The notes under the pieces are model-generated. The model was not told the DNA's origin. It saw only the letters and a program-made list of their open reading frames with translations, and ran no database searches. Positions 1 through 10,326 of a stretch of DNA of 64,000 nt are shown piece by piece (position 1 is the first letter of the stretch; each line of letters begins with the position of its first letter). Made by a program: the position numbers and the translations under genes. The stretch is from Dermacentor variabilis (taxonomy: Eukaryota; Arthropoda; Arachnida; Ixodida; Ixodidae), in the NCBI RefSeq assembly GCF_050947875.1, contig NC_134569.1, positions 201,634,627 to 201,698,626 on the forward strand. The letters run 5' to 3'.

Positions 1-130
1 CGTGGCGTGATGAATTATAGGCGAACGTGACATAAAGGAGCGCCACATCCCAGTCTTTGTGGTCGGGTGAAATGCACTTCGATAACATGTCAGTAATGGT
101 CCGATTAAGTCGCTCAGTAAGGCCGTTGGT

Positions 131-656
131 CTATGGATGATCGGAAGTAGCCAGTTTGTGCTTGGTAGAACATGAGCGTAGGATATCGGCGACTTGGGAG
201 AGGAAAGTGCGGCCGCGGTCAGTAAGGAACTGTCGCGGGGCGCTATGTACTAAAATCATATCCCGGAGTAGGAAATATGCGACGTCGGTTGCGCAGCTCG
301 TGGGAAGTGCCCGAGTGATGGCATAGCGCGTCACGTAATCAGTAGGGACAGCGATCAACCTGTTGCTGGAGCTGGACTCGGGGAAAGGGCCAACAAGATC
401 CATGCCCAAGCGAAAGAATGGCTCAGGTGGAATGTCGATCGACTGTAAGTACTCGGCAGGAAGCGTCGCTGGTTTTCCGATGTTGAAAGGGCTTGCAAGC
501 AGCTACGTAGCGCTGTACGGAATGTGCGAGGCCGGGCCAGTAGAAACGGCGGCGCACGCGGTCGTAAGCGCGAGCAAATCCAAGGTGTCCGGCAGTTGGG
601 GTGTCATGAAGCTCCTGAGGCACGCACGGTTGAGCGGAAGTGTTGGGGAACGACAA
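131..656 (-). pseudogene. gypsy integrase, zinc-binding domain and partial core
   Basis: The minus strand holds the integrase N-terminal H2C2-type segment (423-656, with GHLGFARAYDRVRRRFYWPG) and then, in another frame, the start of the DDE catalytic core (131-409, with MDLVGPFP, TDYVTRYA and LTDRGRTF). The Asp in MDLVGPFP and the Asp in TDRGRTF are the first two catalytic acidic positions. The third lies outside the open segment or beyond the window. A frameshift separates the two parts. Confidence 0.9.
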
Positions 657-2427
657 GGAGAAGGGGAGGACCGTTCGGATGAAAACTGCGTCGGTACAGT
701 ATGCCGTCGTTGTGAATGAACCACCGTAACGATGGATCAGTACGAGCAGATTTCATGCGGAAAATGAGGGTCCTCAAAGTAGCGTCATGGCGTTCCTCGT
801 TGACCAGGTCCAAAAGCTGGGGAATGGAAAGAACAGTTGCGGAGGCGTCCATGTCGGCGTTGGTCTTGCGGGTGTACAGGGTAACGGGACAAGCAGTCGA
901 CGTCCTTGTGTAGGCGACCAGACCTATACACCACCGAATAGAATACTCTTGTAACCGCAAAAGCCATCGTCCAAGCCTCCCTGTGAGAACTTTTAAGGAC
1001 GAAAGCCAACAAAGAGCGTGGTGATCTGTTACATTGGAAGAAGGCCTGCCGTATAAATAGGGGCGGAATTTCGTCATTGCCCACACAACTGCCAAGCATC
1101 CGCGCTCGGTAATAGAGTAGTTCCGCTCCGCAGGCGATATAAGACGGCTACCGTACGCGATGACACGTTCATGGCCGTGTTGAACTTGTGCCAAGACAGC
1201 ACCGATTCCGTAGCCACTGGCATCGGTGCGCACCTATGTAGGGGCTGCAGTATCGAAGTGTCCTAGAATCGGTGGGGTGGTGAGCATTGTGGTAAGGCGC
1301 GATAAGGCAGTGGCCTGAGAGGATCCCCATGAAAACGGCACACTTTTGTTTGGGAGGTCTGTGAGAGGGCGTGCAATGGTGGCAAAATTTTTAACAAAGC
1401 GGCGGAAGTAAGAGCAAAGACCAACGCAACTTCGGACATCTTTTGCAGACCGTGGAACAGGGAACTCTTTCATGGCGCGAATTTCCTCTGGGTCCGGTCG
1501 GATGCCAGTCGCATTGACGACATGTCCAAGAACAGTAATCTGACGATGGCCGAAGTTACATTTCTTGTAGTTGAGCTGTAGACCGGCCTTGCGAAAGATG
1601 GCAAGTACAGATGGAAGGCGCTCAATGTGTGTGCTGAATGAGGGCGAGAATACAATAACATCGTCTAGGTAGCAGAGACAAGTCGACCACTCGAATCCTT
1701 GGAGTAATGAGTCCTTCATTCGCTCAAGGGTAGCCGGATCGTTGCACAGCCCAAAAGGCATAACTTTGAAATGGTAAAGACCATCAGGTGTTATAAAGGC
1801 GGTCTTTTCACGATCTAGATCATCGACAGCGATTTGCCAATATCTGGACCGTAGGTTGATGAACGAAAAAGACTGTGCCCCGTATAGGCAATCGAGGGCG
1901 CCATCGATACGAGGTAGTGGGTTGACGTCCTTCTTCGTGACGCGGTTGAGGTGGCGGTAATGAACACAGAATCTCCATGAGCCGTCCTTCTTTTTGACCA
2001 ACACGACAGGCGACGCCCAGGGACTGGATGATGGCTCAATGATATGTTTCGCTAGCATCTTGTCTACTTCCGTTTAAATGATGTGACGCTCCGAAGCTGA
2101 AACTCGGTAGGGTCGCCGATGGATGGGTGGATTATCGCCTGTATTTATATGATGTTTGACAAGCGACGTCTGGCCTAAGGGTCGGTTGTTCAGGTCAATT
2201 ATATCCTTGTAGGAAAGTAATAGATTGCACAGCTGTTCAGTCTCCGCAGGAGTGAGATTCGGGGTGATCATTTTCCTAATGTCGTTGTCAGTACATTCGG
2301 CAGACCGGAAAGGCTCACAGGAAGCGTCGACGGCAAAAGTCTCAACGCAACTAGCTTCTAAGGCAGTGATTGTAGCCCGGGTGATATCTTTAGGCAGAAT
2401 TTGCTTAGCGAACCCAAAATTCACCAC
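604..2427 (-). pseudogene. gypsy reverse transcriptase-RNase H, broken
   Basis: A single minus-strand frame from 2427 to 604 carries the linker before RT, the RT fingers and palm, and RNase H. In-frame stops lie near 2074 and at 1234. The RT shows the VLVKKKDGSWRFC fingers motif and an intact YLDD box (about residue 128 of the 1234-2058 segment). The motif A position reads INLRS, where active enzymes have an aspartate (S-D-L), so one catalytic metal ligand appears lost. RNase H begins with the expected TDASGYGIGAVL motif at about 1230 and continues to VTDHHAL. The frame then breaks near 915, beyond the RNase H core. It would have copied element RNA into DNA. I am sure of the family and equally sure that this copy is inactive. 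Confidence 0.93.
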
Positions 2428-2485
2428 AGGGAGGTACGTGCGATTGTCTGTGACCCTCAGTATTGTATGCGGGAACGCTGTCCCC

Positions 2486-2521
2486 TAACGCTGTCAAGGC
2501 CGAAAAGCCTTGACAGCGTTA
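2486..2521. repeat. Perfect 15-bp stem, 6-nt loop hairpin
   Basis: TAACGCTGTCAAGGC (2486-2500) is followed by the loop CGAAAA and then its exact reverse complement (2507-2521). It sits exactly where recognisable gypsy coding sequence stops. A partial direct copy of AACGCTGT lies just before it at 2474. No T-run follows, and this is eukaryotic DNA, so I do not call it a terminator. Confidence 0.9.
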
Positions 2522-4900
2522 CAGTGCCATGCAAAAATTTTACAGCGAGGCTGTTAGGCTCCAGTTGCTCGGATTTCTCGCGGCGCGTTACTCAGACACA
2601 CACAAAAAGAGAACCTTCAGTGTTTAAAAAAAACCTTTCAGCGATTGAAGCGAGAAGTGCATAATTCTCTGGTATCACGCATACAGCATGCCGCGCAGCT
2701 TTCGTTTCAATAAATAAGAAGCACAAAACAAGGAACCAAACCACGTCTCTGATGATAAGGCGCTCCTGATAACAATGCGGAACAGGTAGCACTCCCAGCA
2801 TACGTTTGCCAGTAAAGATTACTGTCGCGCAAGCTGCCGCGGCGAAGGGAGATTGCGACGTGGAGAGTGACGTTACTAGCCTTATATATACAACATAACC
2901 ACTCCCGCAACTGATTTTATTGTTGTTACAGCACCTCTAGGGGTAGGCGACGCCTAGTTAGGACTCCTGGGGAGCAGCGTGAGTACGAGGAGCGGCAAAG
3001 GGAAGAAACGGCAATACGACGAGCGGCGTCGCGGTGTAATAATTACCATTGCTCCCATTACTACCATTACTCTAAATTACCATTGCTATCATTACTCTAA
3101 AGCAATAAAGCATTGCATACCCCCCTTCCCCCCCCCCCCCCCCCCCCCAGCAGTTGTAGTGGTGGTTTTCAACAGTCGCTGGGCATCCACTTTCGCAGGG
3201 CCGGGATAGCGAGTCATTTCTTCGTATTAAACGCAAATAAATGTATTCTTGCCGACTGCTCCGATGCCAGTGCCACAGCGATCGGCGGCAGCCATCATCT
3301 ATTCGCTTCCGAATGGTGCAGTTCCCGGCTATTCGGCGAAAAATTCAGTTTTGTTCGGCATATTAATGCATCGTTGTTAGGTACACATCCTTTAGTTTTC
3401 GCGGTTCCGTGACGTCGCGTGAGAGACAGGCGAAGTGAGGCCCGAAAACTTGTGACCATTTTCGGAAGGTCGATGACGAAGAAGGCGGATAGAAATGTAT
3501 TTTCATTTTGTTCGGTCTAATCATACATATTCAGTTTATACACGTCATATCATTTCGCCGTTTTCGCAATGTCGCGTCACATACAAGTTAAGAGGGGTTG
3601 GTCCCTAAAAGGTTTATGCACTCGCGGAGGCCTGATTGCAGAAATGGAATAGAAAATATTGGAATAGCTTTAAGGTATAGCACCCCAGTTCTTTTCTTTT
3701 TACGAACATCGTCTCTGGTCACTCACGTAATCAGCATGACTGGCAGGTTGTGAGCGGTAGATGATAATAAACGATAAGAATCGAGCGTAATGAACCCTCA
3801 TATACCAGCCATAACTTAGAACTGTTCCTTTCTTTAAAACATTGATTTCACCAGCAACTAATTTCCATGCTTGTCGTGCAAGATGAGAGCATCTACGAAC
3901 CCTTGCTTGGTTTAATGGAGTATGGCTCAAAATTCACACAGGGATAAGTCAAACGAAAGGAACTGGGCAGGACACTTTACGGAACGCAGGAACCTGGAGC
4001 GTGACGCGGGATATTTCCGACTAAATTTGAACGATGAAAGCATTCGCCATCTCAAACGAACGAGGTTGCGAAATCGAAAAAGAAAATGCATTCCAGCTGG
4101 CTTCTTTTACGACGCGCTCGGAGTTCCCCGGTATGGAGCAAGCGTATACGTTTGAATCAGGAACAAAAGATGGCGACCGCAGGTGGTGTGTATACGGCGC
4201 ATGCAAATTTCCCGCAGCGCTTCGGGAACGACGCAATGAACGCGAGTAGCCCGAGGCAATCGCACACAACGAGATCAGGCTCGTAATGGCAGGTGGACAG
4301 CCTGGTCGAGGCCGGAAGACGAGAGGTTCACCGCAGATTGCGCCGACCGCGCTGCGCCTCTCTCCTACTCGCGCTTGCTTCATCAGGCGAGAAACAACCT
4401 CCTGTTTGGCTCGCGATCGATGGGCGCGCCAACTAAGAAAACAAGGGCCAACAACACGACAAGCAGAAACCAGAGAGAAAAGGTAAAATGAGGAGGTGTT
4501 CAGGAAACACGCCCCCAGGGAGGCTACAAGAGACAGTTTCCGCGCGAAGGAAACAACATCGCACAACGCCGAGCCTTGTTGTCAGCTCTGGGGTAGAGGC
4601 GATTGCGTAGCAGTGACCGTCCACGTGCCTAGGGGTAATCTAGCTTACGAGCATGGTCGGTGGACAACAACTACTAGTTGTAGCCCTTTCTGATGGTTAC
4701 AGAGCCGAAAGCAACGTACACTGCAAGGTTCGCCAGGAGAGCTTGGAAAACACGGATACGAGCGGTGCTGGCTACGAGACATTCCAACAAAACATGTTAG
4801 TAAGTTGATTGCTACAAACATAGCATTAGGCTGCTACCAACAGTACCTAATTATTTGAAATTTAAAGGCCAGATACACGAGCTAAGTTAAGACAACAAAT
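2522..4900. other. Non-coding stretch with a poly(C) tract
   Basis: I recognise no gene here. A C5-TT-C21 run lies at 3121-3148. The longest open frame (minus strand, 4021-4566, 181 codons) lies in GC-richer DNA, shows no domain, and has several overlapping open frames on both strands, so I treat it as chance. The rest is AT-rich with short open frames only. Confidence 0.6.
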
Positions 4901-4966
4901 TGACAAACTGTCTTACACGGTATAAATCTCAGTACTGAGATTTATACCGTATAAGACAGTTTGTCA
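4901..4966. repeat. 66-bp near-perfect palindrome without spacer
   Basis: Two 33-base arms (4901-4933 and 4934-4966) are reverse complements with one mismatch, 4916 C against 4951 A. There is no loop: the centre is AGT/ACT at 4931-4936. Arm ends read TGACAAACTG and CAGTTTGTCA. No open frame overlaps it. It could be a tiny foldback transposon or paired transposon ends with the interior lost. No flanking duplication is obvious. Confidence 0.92.
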
Positions 4967-7504
4967 GCGCGTTCTTTAGCTCCTGCGAATGAATCTTGCA
5001 TTTTTTTTATTTTGTGCAGTGCATTCTGAGCACTTTAATTACAAAACAGAACGTTTGCACTGGCCATTCCCTCTACATGACTATTTGAGAACATATTTGC
5101 CGAAGCTGAAGTTTCGGCTTGTTTCGTTGTAACTTTTCACGCACAGTTTTCCTACTTCACTCTATGATATCGCTTAACAAATATCTTGACAAATTACGTC
5201 ATCAGTGTGTAACTACGATATTTTAGATATTTTATTCTACCGAGCCTTTCTAGTGATCAGATACTGCCATCGCTGCTTCAAACGTTGCTTGTAGTCGGGA
5301 ACTGGTAGCCACTTCGCGGATGATTGCAGCCTCCAGATAGATGCCGCCGCAATAATCCGTGCGTTTTTTCCTTGAAATCTAGAAACATTCATGTAAGAAA
5401 CAAGTTTCCAGAAACCTCCAACAGAGATTTCGCTTTGAACGGTACAGTTTCGAGAGGACGACCACAAACGCAGCTAAGTTATGCAGCCCCTTCCGTCCTC
5501 GTACTCCTCCTAGCAAAATATTATTCACAAATAAAAAAAAAAACCTACAAGCTAAAGAAACCGAATAAGTCATGTTTTCCGTTGCAACAAGAAGTTGCAG
5601 AGTTGAAAATTTTGCTTAAAGTGCGCCAACGCCACTTTTTGATAGCTCGGCCCCGAGCAGTCATTGACATCAGAGGCCTGGAGCGTCTCCTGCTTAAAAG
5701 TTTTAAGGATCCATTAAGTTTCCCGGAATGCTTAAACGATTGTTTTATACTGTAGCTTGGGCATGCTTCTATTTACATATTCCTCTATTCAGGTAATTTT
5801 TTCTTCTTGTTTATTTCACAAATTACCTTATCTTTAGCTACTGGTTATATGTATACGTGCCGCACACGGATATTTTTCTTTCTAATTCCAGGGATTCGCC
5901 AATAGGCATATGCAGTAAACAGACTATTGAAATGGGCATCAAATGCACGCATACAGCCCTGCGTGATGCAGGTACTGCAGCAGTGAGTAGGCGCATTTGT
6001 TTTTCGTTGTCGAACAAGCACAGATAGTCCTCCGGCATATTAGGTTTTAGTTTGGCCTCCCTTGTGACTAATATCCCGAGTCCCTGGGCACAGCCACTGA
6101 AGGCGACGAAAGTCCGGCGCAGGCGCAGGTGCCGCACACGCTCTACCATTTGAGGCAAACTCTATTTCCGTTCGTGCGTCACCTGTCTGTCCTAGCAAAG
6201 CTGCGACAGGGCCTGTAGTAGGCGTGACTTGCCTTTCGTCCAAACTTGGCAGCGCGCTCAGCCATGAAATATTTCTGTCTGCATGTCCGCCCGCCAGTGT
6301 GTGCCCCCCCCCACCTTAAAGAATAAATAAAAATAAACGAATAAAACAAAATGGTGATGTTCACGCACGAATAAATGGGTGTACAAAGTACGCACGGGCC
6401 CCTGCGGCGCGCTGCATGGAATAAGATCTGTACAGAGGACACAGTCCGGCGGAAACGGCCGAGAGAGCGTCTCATCGGCGGGGATCGCTAACGGACCACA
6501 TTCGCGGATTGCGGCGAAGCAATGGCGGGCAAGGATGCATCCTGGAAAGAGTGCAGACAGCGTGAGCGGGCGAGGAAGGAGGCGAGAGGCGACGCATGCG
6601 CGGCAGTGCAAGGCGATGTCGGCGACGAGACGCCCAGACGCAATTTCCTGCGGCGAAGCTCGACGGCCGGCGGGGCACGTGGAATCCTGTTACGCGCGCG
6701 CGTTAATGATGTCACGGAGTCAATTCTGCCGCGGGGCACAGCCTCCGCCTTTTTCTTGATTTTCTCTTTCGCGCTGCTTGTTTTGTTTCCTTTCCTTTCC
6801 ATTTTTTTATTTGATTGTTATTATTATTATTATTTTCTGGCGCTCGCGACGACACGTGCCGCACAGCTCCCGTTGCCTCTTTGGTGACCTCGAGTCGTCG
6901 ACGCCTTTTACTTCGCGTGTCCCGTCACCGCGGTTGGCTTCTGTAGTTATTTGTTTTTTTGAGCGAACTATCCATCGATTATTCATCGAAGAGCACTTGG
7001 TGAATACCCGGCCATTACGAGCTGCCATAATCTTGGCCACCGAAAACACCGCTCACTCTTAAGATATCGGAGGCCATTAGCCATTGTCGGAGCTTGTTGA
7101 TCAAGCCGTCAGGCTAAAGTATGTTTTAGTGGTTGGTACATGTACACAGGCGGCTCTTCAATTATGAGTTCACGCACTGCCGCCTACTCGCACTCCATCC
7201 GCAACTGTAATTGCGACTTCGTGCCGGTGATTATACGCGGAAGTGAATGTGAACGCGAATGAGCACGAGTGGGTATGAACGGTCTACAATGCGAACGCGT
7301 GCGACCTCTCAAAATATCGCTGTAACTTGCTCTGCAAATAAATATCGTAAATGTTACAAATAATATAAGTGTCATAAGAAGCGCTCGCGCTTGTGGCTTT
7401 CTTTACTTCCTTGTGAACTATGCGCAAGATAAGGATTCTCTTCGATTAAAGAATGTGACAGCTTGGAGCACCCACTCATGAGTGCGCTTGCTAGCACTAA
7501 ATAG
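4967..7504. other. Non-coding stretch; CpG-rich block 6380-6760
   Basis: No gene is recognised. The block at about 6380-6760 is clearly richer in CG dinucleotides than its surroundings and carries overlapping open frames on both strands, as expected for GC-rich sequence. It could be a promoter or first exon, but I see no protein domain or splice pattern supporting that. 4967-6300 and 6780-7500 are AT-rich. Confidence 0.45.
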
Positions 7505-7742
7505 GTCACTTTAATTATCTGATTGGATTTTACGGTCGAAATTCTGCCCTTCGGTTATGACACACAATGTTGAAGAGGGCTGAAGTATAATTTTGAGCGA
7601 AGTAGGCATTTTTTAAAGCACGCCCGAAGTACACAAGTACGTTCTCATTATATTTTTACACCTAAATGTAGTAGCCGCAGTGGGGAGGCGATCCCGCGAC
7701 CTCATGTTTTATTAGCAGAATACCAGGGCTACTGACCCCTAG
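7505..7742 (-). mobile_element. Old tRNA-derived SINE, Ruka-like
   Basis: On the minus strand this starts with a tRNA-like head (GTCAGTAGCCC...) and then a box B-like segment, GGTCGCGGGATCG. The tail section contains CGTAAAATCC, a decayed form of the GGCACGTAAAACC motif seen in the better SINE at 32755-32990. Many differences indicate an old insertion. Boundaries are approximate. Confidence 0.55.
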
Positions 7743-7840
7743 TGACATGCCTCGCAGTTACTTAAGAATAGTGGCGACGGACGTGGGCGATTGCGGGTGA
7801 TTTTGAGAAAATACGTGCGTGATTGGGCGCATATAAAATG

Positions 7841-7940
7841 GTGAGTGAGTGAGTGAGTGAGTGAGTGAGTGAGTGAGTGAGTGAGTGAGTGAGTGAGTGA
7901 GTGAGTGAGTGAGTGAGTGAGTGAGTGAGTGAGTGAGTGA
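7841..7940. repeat. (GTGA)25 microsatellite
   Basis: An uninterrupted tetranucleotide array, followed after a short gap by (ACGA)n at 7947-7958. On the minus strand it reads (TCGT)n then (TCAC)n, the same kind of switch seen in the LINE tail at 34916-35084. It generates long spurious open frames on the minus strand. Confidence 0.97.
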
Positions 7941-8349
7941 CAATGAACGAACGAACGAATGCCACCGAATTTCACTGTAGTACAGACTTCCGAACCTGTG
8001 CTAAGCGGCGCTACGACCACGTTTCCAGGCAACGCGGTCGCGTAGTCGTGTTGTGTACGGGCTGCGAGATTGCGCCTCCCGCGCTTTTTTCCGTATAAAC
8101 CTGCCGTGCAGTGCCACAACAGCCCCCAAAGCACGAAGAGCCGACAGCCCCCCCTGATTTTCCACCTGACTGGCTACCTCATTGGCAATCGTCAAGTCCC
8201 ATCCGCAACAGCGTCAGCTGATGTCGCCAGTGTAAATAGCTGGCGTGGCCACGTCTGCACTGCTCTAAAGAGAGAGAGATAAAGGATGGATAGAAGGGCT
8301 CTACAAGGAGGAAGGAGTAGTAGCAGGGCGATAAAGAAAGCCAATGAAA

Positions 8350-8350
<1 letters not shown>

Positions 8351-8416
<66 letters not shown>
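8351..8416. repeat. (AC)n(AT)n microsatellite
   Basis: (CA)n at 8352-8381 passes directly into (TA)n up to 8416. It lies about 40 bp outside the left arm of the Penelope-like element. The right arm is bounded by a similar (TA)n tract. Confidence 0.97.
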
Positions 8417-8419
<3 letters not shown>

Positions 8420-8458
8420 GTTTTCTTCAAAGTTCAGCACGCTGGACCCGACGTAAAA

Positions 8459-9086
8459 TACGCAGGAAAGAGACGACGAACTTTTTGGGAGACTTCTTTT
8501 TTTTACTTAACGTTTTCGGCTGGTGGACCAGCCTTCGTCAGAGTACAGTAACGCATGGACAACACATACACAGCTTTAAAGGCACCGTATCACGAGCAGA
8601 GGGCGCGCTATCTACACTGACTCGACCATACACTGCGCATCATAAATCATTATCATTGCGCATTATAAATGATTGTACATGACACGCATTTTGGAACATA
8701 CAAAAAAATGAAATGCAGATGTGTTCACGATACAATACATACAAACATGACTCTCAAGTAAGTGCCAGCGGTTACAATGGTTATGTGTAGTGAAAACAAA
8801 ATGACTTACACGTGCAGATACAAAGGCGTGATGTTTGACACATGGCATCTCTAAGTGCAACCTCGAATTATCTAAAAATGTAATATGTTAAGCGTTCAAC
8901 TTCGAGCCACAGCGACATACGTCAAAAAAGCCACATGTAAAATAAGAGACAGAAAAAAGCGCTGAAATCATGTCTGTACACTGTGCGGGAAGTGTATATT
9001 TGTGCTCAATCTAAAGTTAGACAGGTTAGTTTTCCTTTGTTTTCATTTATTCCAGACGAGACAGTGTTAAATTTGTGAATCAGGTA
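8459..9086. repeat. Left arm of 628-bp inverted repeat
   Basis: Contains the 3' end of the endonuclease frame plus the 3' untranslated region of the Penelope-like element in its normal position (element sense is minus). The outer end is TACGCAGG next to unique sequence. Pairs with 9631-10258. Confidence 0.95.
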
Positions 9087-9630
9087 AGATTCGCGAAGCT
9101 CGCGGTCATGGTTGGTGCGGAATGCAGATTCGAGTATTGTTACTTTGAGATTATTAAATGAGTGGCCCGGCATGTTAACATGTTTCGAGAGTGGTAGATT
9201 TGGTTGGGATTTGGCATGTGACCTGTGGTTGTTAAAGCGGATCCTGAAAGGTGTTTCAGTCTGCCCTATGTATTGCATGTGGCAAGTGCCGCACTCGAGC
9301 AAGTACACTACGTTATATGAATCACAGTTGAAACTGCCTTTAATAGTGAACATGAATTGGCTGGCTGTGCTGGTGGCAGTTAATGTAGGCGTTATATGAG
9401 CGCAGACTTTGCAACGTGGTTTATTGCAGCGGCTGCAACCGGTCGGGTTAGAAGTGGCGATTTTTGAAGACGTTAGTATGTCACCTATGTTTTTCGAACG
9501 TCTATACACGACACGAGGTGGCTCAGGAAAAATGGCTTTTAACCTGTCGCTTTGGGTAAGAATGTTATAGTGTTTGCGGAGTATGCCTGAGACCTTAGGG
9601 TTAGATGCGGAATGTGTGAGTATTTGTGAG
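9006..9630 (-). pseudogene. Penelope-like GIY-YIG endonuclease, 5' truncated
   Basis: An open minus-strand frame runs from about 9630 to the stop at 9006, without a proper start codon because its 5' part is gone. Order of features: a segment ending PPRVVYRRSKN, a cysteine cluster CSRCNKPRCKVC (about 9440) typical of Penelope linkers, then the GIY-YIG core with VVYLLECGTCHMQYIGQT. Further on come FRIRFNNHRSH and LRESYLIHKFN, which carry the conserved arginine, histidine and glutamate positions. In complete elements this C-terminal domain nicks DNA for target-primed reverse transcription. The last 27 codons lie inside the left arm, so they also occur as a reversed copy at 9631-9711. The domain itself looks intact, but the truncated reading frame cannot drive its own mobility. 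Confidence 0.9.
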
Positions 9631-10255
9631 TACCTGATTCACAAATTTAACACTGTCTCGTCTGGAATAAATGAAAACAAAGGAAAACTAACCTGTCTAA
9701 CTTTAGATTGAGCACAAATATACACTTCCCGCACAGTGTACAGACATGATTTCAGCGCTTTTTTCTGTCTCTTATTTTACATGTGGCTTTTTTGACGTAT
9801 GTCGCTGTGGCTCGAAGTTGAACGCTTAACATATTACATTTTTAGATAATTCGAGGTTGCACTTAGAGATGCCATGTGTCAAACATCACGCCTTTGTATC
9901 TGCACGTGTAAGTCATTTTGTTTTCACTACACATAACCATTGTAACCGCTGGCACTTACTTGAGAGTCATGTTTGTATGTATTGTATCGTGAACACATCT
10001 GCATTTCATTTTTTTGTATGTTCCAAAATGCGTGTCATGTACAATCATTTATAATGCGCAATGATAATGATTTATGATGCGCAGTGTATGGTCGAGTCAG
10101 TGTAGATAGCGCGCCCTCTGCTCGTGATACGGTGCCTTTAAAGCTGTGTATGTGTTGTCCATGCGTTACTGTACTCTGACGAAGGCTGGTCCACCAGCCG
10201 AAAACGTTAAGTAAAAAAAAGAAGTCTCCCAAAAAGTTCGTCGTCTCTTTCCTGC

Positions 10256-10258
<3 letters not shown>
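9631..10258. repeat. Right arm of 628-bp inverted repeat
   Basis: Reverse complement of 8459-9086. It joins the coding centre at TACCTGATTC and ends CCTGCGTA, merging directly into (TA)n. It replaces the missing 5' portion of the element. Confidence 0.95.

Positions 10259-10322
<64 letters not shown>
10257..10322. repeat. (TA)n(GA)n microsatellite
   Basis: (TA)n at 10257-10296 passes into (GA)n up to 10322. The (GA)n side is the (TC)n tail of the minus-strand LINE that follows; the (TA)n side touches the Penelope right arm. Confidence 0.95.

Positions 10323-10326
<4 letters not shown>

Larger units (their letters stand above)
1..2486 (-). mobile_element. Ty3/gypsy LTR retrotransposon, internal pol remnant
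   Basis: Read on the minus strand, this segment runs RT, RNase H, H2C2 zinc-binding domain, then integrase core, which is the pol order of Ty3/gypsy elements. It is cut by the window edge at the integrase end and stops at 2486, where a perfect hairpin begins. Neither LTR, gag nor an identifiable protease active site is visible. Two in-frame stops and at least one frameshift show that it is dead. It resembles the gypsy element at 52436-60512 in domain text but is a separate copy in the opposite orientation. Confidence 0.93.
8459..10258 (-). mobile_element. Penelope-like element with 628-bp inverted arms
   Basis: Two arms, 8459-9086 and 9631-10258, are reverse complements with constant coordinate sum 18717 along their whole length, so they align without gaps. 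All stretches I compared are identical, including a 65-codon open frame found once in each arm. The 544-bp centre encodes most of a GIY-YIG endonuclease domain on the minus strand, typical of Penelope-like retroelements. The RT part of the protein is missing: upstream coding sequence is replaced by the inverted copy of the 3' end. Penelope copies with inverted or partial terminal repeats are established for this group. Both sides abut (TA)n microsatellites. Confidence 0.88.

Noticed and set aside
2507..2530. Intrinsic transcription terminator at the hairpin
   Set aside because: No T-run, and the organism is eukaryotic.
4021..4566. 181-codon minus-strand open frame
   Set aside because: No domain, overlaps several open frames on the other strand in GC-rich DNA, and has low-complexity Ser/Arg composition; most likely chance.
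7739..8134. Repeat-rich open frames made of Ser-Leu-Thr-His units
   Set aside because: Translation of the (GTGA)n microsatellite; the same applies to 34862-35119 and to the Tyr-Ile frames over (TA)n arrays.
8663..10054. Two identical 65-codon open frames as a duplicated gene
   Set aside because: They lie at mirror positions in the Penelope inverted arms, in 3' UTR sequence, and are simply the same DNA twice.
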